The notes under the pieces were generated by a model. It searched no databases. It saw only the letters and a list, made by a program, of their open reading frames with translations, and was not told where the DNA came from. Both the position numbers and the translations under genes were made by a program. Shown piece by piece: positions 60,991 through 64,000 of a stretch of DNA of 64,000 bases (within the stretch, counting starts at the first letter, position 1; every line of letters begins with the position of its first letter). Origin of the DNA: Saururus chinensis (Eukaryota; Streptophyta; Magnoliopsida; Piperales; Saururaceae); NCBI GenBank assembly GCA_035235625.1, contig CP141141.1:13947968-14011967 (forward strand), written 5' to 3'.

Positions 60991-61733
60991 GTTGATTTCG
61001 CCCTTCATATGAATTTAAAAAAAAAGGGACAAAATCACAGGAGGGACGAATTAAAGCTTCTTTTGTACAAAATCCTCGTCACTTAGGCAATCGTTCACCT
61101 AAACCATACTATAAAAAAATTTGGGGTGCTCAGTCCACAGAGTTTTAAGCATCTTGACCACCATACTTAAATTTTGTACAAAACAACAAAATCACGATAC
61201 TTACACAAAAAATCAAAACATTTCATGTGATTTCATCGTTCAAAATGACCCTCCAATCACCTATGCAAAAATCACCTATATGTTGGCCAGCTGTAGTGGT
61301 ACAAAACACCCCTAGCTATGTCACCCCCAAACTAAGAGAAGTCTAATTGGGTTGCATGGGTTGGCGTGTACACCTTATTCCAGGCCTTCTTCCAAGGTCT
61401 ATATGGACAATAACATTAAAAATTTGACTGGCAGTATTTTATATGCTATCACTGTATGCACAGTGAATTGTTTTTCTTATGCAGCATAGGTAAAGGATAA
61501 TATTTTCTTCTGATATGTTTTTTCTTCTTTCTCATGCTTAGTTTCTAAGGTCTTGTACTCAAGGGAGTCAGGAAGCCACTCCTCTTCATAAAGAAAGCCA
61601 GGTACCAAAATTTTAATGGTTGCATCATGATTTTGTAAAGCTTCTACGTGTAATGGGGTAGCTTGGCACATATGCTAATATATATTTGAATTACTTTTCT
61701 TTCGGATTCGTGATTTGCATTCATGCAATGCAG

Positions 61734-62369
61734 AGTACTTCTGGTTTAGATGGCAGTTCTACGACGGTGGGACCTATTCTTTGAACACGTCACAGAGCTT
61801 TAGAAGCTGCTAACCCCCACAGAGGTAGTTTATCATATTCTCTAAACTCCTCTGGTCTGCTGTCATCGATGTCTAATGTGTTTGAACCATTTCATGTTGC
61901 CTCCAGGAACTATAAATTGTCTGAACTAATACAAAGCACGAGTGCTGCAAATTATTCTCTGGATAGGAAGATCACAAAGTTTGCTGGACTATCTACAGTT
62001 CATCCACAATCAAGTAATATGGCTCAAAAGATACTAGAACATATTGATAGGACTTTCCCATCTCCCAAAGAGAAGTCTGCTGAGCTAAATTTGGTCTGTC
62101 AATGGAGGATGCCTACCTTTGGATTAACTACTCCAATAGTCAATGGCCAAAGTCAAGAAGAAGTGGTATTTTGTGAGAATGCTGGAAACAAGCATGCTTC
62201 TGCTTTAAGAGTCGAAAATCTTTCAAGTCCTGCAATGGGTGCCAATATGAGTAATTCTTGGCTTTCCACCAAAATTAAAGACGGTGTTAAAAATGTCCAA
62301 TTAAGAGCAAGGATCTTGAGAATCTTCACAACAAATGCAAGGATGTTGACAACTCACAGAGCAAAATAG
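61734..62369 (+). pseudogene. Captured plant nucleoporin NUP1/NUP136-like fragment
   Basis: After an intron-like 'tgcatgcaatgcag' acceptor context, the frame reads STSGLDGSSTTVGPIL, one stop, TRHRALEAANPHRGS, and then 166 open codons from MSNVFEPFHVA. It includes SSNMAQKILEHIDRTFPSPK and EKSAELNLVC. The phrases '[ST]-V-G-P-I-R-R-x-R-H-K-A' and 'S-S-x-M-A-x-K-I-L-x-H-[IL]-D-[RK]-x-x-P-[ST]-P-K-E-K-S-x-E' are characteristic of the N-terminal part of plant NUP1/NUP136, the nuclear-basket nucleoporin. FG repeats and the rest of the protein are absent. The family call rests on memory of these motifs. Confidence 0.6.
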
Positions 62370-62906
62370 ACAAGGTATGTACATGTAGAATCATGGGTTT
62401 TGATTTGACCATGTCAGTGTTATTGGGTGCCATCTTGACCACAGAGTTCTAAGTATCTTGAATCACGATACTTAGACAAAAAATTAGCATGTTTCATGCA
62501 ATTTCGTCATTCAAAATGATGAAATCATGACCCTTATACCAAAAATCAGAACGTCAAATAGTAAAAAATCAGCACACAGTAAAAAAAATCAGCACTCTCC
62601 ACATCATACAGTCAAAAGTCAACACTCTGCAGGTTAAACAAAACATCACTTACATATAAAGCAAAATAGCAGGTCACTTACATATAAAAAAGCATGCTGC
62701 TACAGCATAGGTGCAAATGATTATGACAAAAACCATAAAAACACGTACAAAAATGACCATGCGACAAGATCACCATACTTAGATGGTTTCTAAAGGTTTA
62801 AAACAGCTTGACATAAAACAACATACTTGCATAACGTAATTGAAAAATAAAAGTCAATTAATTATAATAAATATATACCATGTAATTGATCATTTAATTT
62901 TTTACC

Positions 62907-63125
62907 CCCGACTCTGAGTCTGACTCTCCTTCCCTCCCCGCCCTCCTACACCTCTCCTTCAACCAGGACCATGGCTACTTCGCCGCTGGCACCGATCGCA
63001 GCTTCCGCATCTACAACTGCGACCCCTTCTGCTAGATCTTCTTCTGGGATTTCGACCACAGCTCCTGCGCCCCTAGAGGGGGCATCAGTGTCGTTGACCT
63101 CACTCTCGTCGGCCAAACGACACCA
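62907..63125 (+). pseudogene. Captured ATG18/WIPI-like first-exon fragment
   Basis: The frame reads [42 protein letters not shown]-stop, then IFFWDFDHSSCAPRGGISVV. '[26 protein letters not shown]' is the hallmark first WD40 blade of plant ATG18/PROPPIN autophagy proteins. A stop codon replaces the usual residue after DPFC, and homology ends near 63125, before the second blade. High GC content compared with the rest of the element fits capture from a GC-rich first exon. A different open frame ([18 protein letters not shown]..) crosses the same DNA but is a shadow. Confidence 0.75.
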
Positions 63126-63189
63126 GCAAGATCATGCAATTGTCTATCCATGTACATCTCCTGCACTTTTTTTAAAAAAAATTATAACC

Positions 63190-63455
63190 AACTTAACATG
63201 ATTTCGCCCTTCTAAATGATGAAATCACTTAATTTTTTTTACAAAATTGTTGTTTAGAACTACAAAATCAACTTAAACTTGATTTTGTCGTTCTAAACAA
63301 CGAAATCAATTAAAATTTAAAAAAAAGCCACGCAGGCGCCAGCTGCTTTGCTGACGCATGTGTGGCGAAAACCAACACCACCTTGGGAAATATTTCCCAA
63401 AGTGGTTTAAATTGGTAATTATTTTTTTAAAAATTATTATTTAAATAATTTTCCC
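63190..63455. repeat. Right terminal inverted repeat of the Pack-MULE
   Basis: Reverse complement of the left repeat with modest divergence; it includes 'gattttgtcgttctaaacaa', 'gccacgcaggcgccagctgc' and 'ccttgggaaatatttcccaa'. Confidence 0.9.
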
Positions 63456-63464
63456 TAGTTTTTA

Positions 63465-64000
63465 CTAAGGTCTAAACAAAATTGTCTTATTTTGGTTTAA
63501 AGTGATTTTGCAAGATTCAAGATTAAAAGAGACAAGACTACATTGGTGGTTTTTTTCAAAAAATAATAAAAAATTAACGTGTCAAACAAGAGAGCATAAA
63601 ATTGACAATCATATATCAATGGGGTTGATTGATCTAAGGCAAGACATGAATGAACAAAATATGTGAATGCACTTAGATTATGGGAAATTTGAATAAAAAT
63701 CGAAAAAAAGCTCAACATTGTTTATTTTCATTGTTTGATTTTTAAATTTGGTTATGGGTGTCAAAAAAATTTATTTTTTTGAAAATTGCCTTGAAATATT
63801 GTTAGGAATTCATTGGAATTTTTTTCAAACTTTTGTAATTTTTATTATTTCTAAAAATAAAAAAATAATATTTATTTCAAGATCGATTGATCGATCACTA
63901 GTAGGGTTTTTCATGCCAAAGCACTGTTTTAAATTTGAACACACTCTATTTCAAGTCTATTTCAGTCCAAACTATACCAAAGAGTTTTTAGAGGCGAATA
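63465..64000. other. AT-rich sequence beyond the Pack-MULE
   Basis: Continuation of the target DNA. No gene is seen. 'gatcgattgatcgatcacta' near 63882 resembles the palindromic words of the LTRs at 23 kb and 53.5 kb, so another LTR may begin or end here. Confidence 0.35.

Larger units (their letters stand above)
60727..63455 (+). mobile_element. Pack-MULE with captured nucleoporin and ATG18-like fragments, 2729 bp
   Basis: Termini GGGGAAATTATTTAAATAAT and, inverted, GGGAAAATTATTTAAATAAT start long terminal inverted repeats of about 265 bp. The element is flanked by a perfect 9-bp duplication 'tagttttta' (60718-60726 and 63456-63464), the Mutator signature. It encodes no transposase. The interior carries two fragments of unrelated cellular genes, both in plus orientation (61734-62369 and 62907-63125). 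A diverged direct repeat (about 61125-61250 and 62426-62530, 'ccacagagtt.taag.atctt') separates the parts. Confidence 0.92.

Noticed and set aside
62971..63201. Open frame [16 protein letters not shown].. as a gene
   Set aside because: It is an alternative frame over the ATG18-like fragment; the conserved motifs lie in another frame, and the Ala/Ser/Thr-rich composition is a GC artefact.

Overview
The window is nuclear DNA of a flowering plant. It is AT-rich, has split genes with consensus plant splice sites, and is packed with plant-type transposable elements: Ty3/gypsy and copia-like LTR elements, a LINE, Tc1/mariner, Mutator-like elements (MULEs), Stowaway-like MITEs and probable CACTA debris. 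I cannot fix the species. No rRNA, tRNA or CRISPR was recognised.

Two intact protein-coding genes were reconstructed exon by exon, both on the minus strand. A TTC1-like three-TPR co-chaperone lies at 16163-20264 (5 exons, 253 aa). The B subunit of DNA polymerase epsilon (POLE2/DPB2) lies at 29706-37848 (13 exons, 535 aa). POLE2 has two E2F-type sites just upstream of its start codon, one intron that fits the U12 AT-AC class, and a 4 kb intron hosting a MITE-like element and a solo LTR. A small one-helix membrane-protein ORF (28194-28488, +) lies between a decayed gypsy element and the 3' end of POLE2.

Layout. 0-3 kb: LINE ORF2 remnant (-) and a 113-bp tandem duplication. 5.3-5.9 kb: dead mariner transposase (+). 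8.3-8.5 kb: LRR gene fragment (+). 8.6-9.5 kb: LTR-like remnant. 12.3 kb: Stowaway MITE. 16-20 kb: TTC1-like gene. 22.6-23.9 kb: decayed copia-type LTR sequence. 23.9-27.1 kb: decayed gypsy gag-PR-RT-RNaseH-INT (-). 28-38 kb: small ORF and POLE2. 38-39 kb: MITE cluster. 39.7-45 kb: a decayed MULE with a MURA-like transposase (+) and a convergent Ulp1/C48-like protease pseudogene (-), with non-coding gaps full of a palindromic 'gtgttatcgataacacgac'-like motif. 45.3-45.5 kb: CACTA-like hairpins. 46-52 kb: an LTR element with a plant-transposon-protein ORF, a polypurine tract and a 3' LTR. 52.4-60 kb: a gypsy gag region.

The right half is a stack of insertions whose junctions can be read directly. 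Two related 3.66-kb solo LTRs (46498-50170 and 54180-57835) lie in opposite orientation, each with TG/CA ends and a perfect 5-bp target duplication. The first splits the transposon-protein ORF exactly in frame. The second sits in another solo LTR (53108-58181, duplication ATAGA), which itself splits a gypsy gag frame. At 60727-63455 a Pack-MULE (long terminal inverted repeats, perfect 9-bp target duplication) carries fragments of two unrelated cellular genes, a plant NUP1/NUP136-like nucleoporin and an ATG18/WIPI-like autophagy protein.
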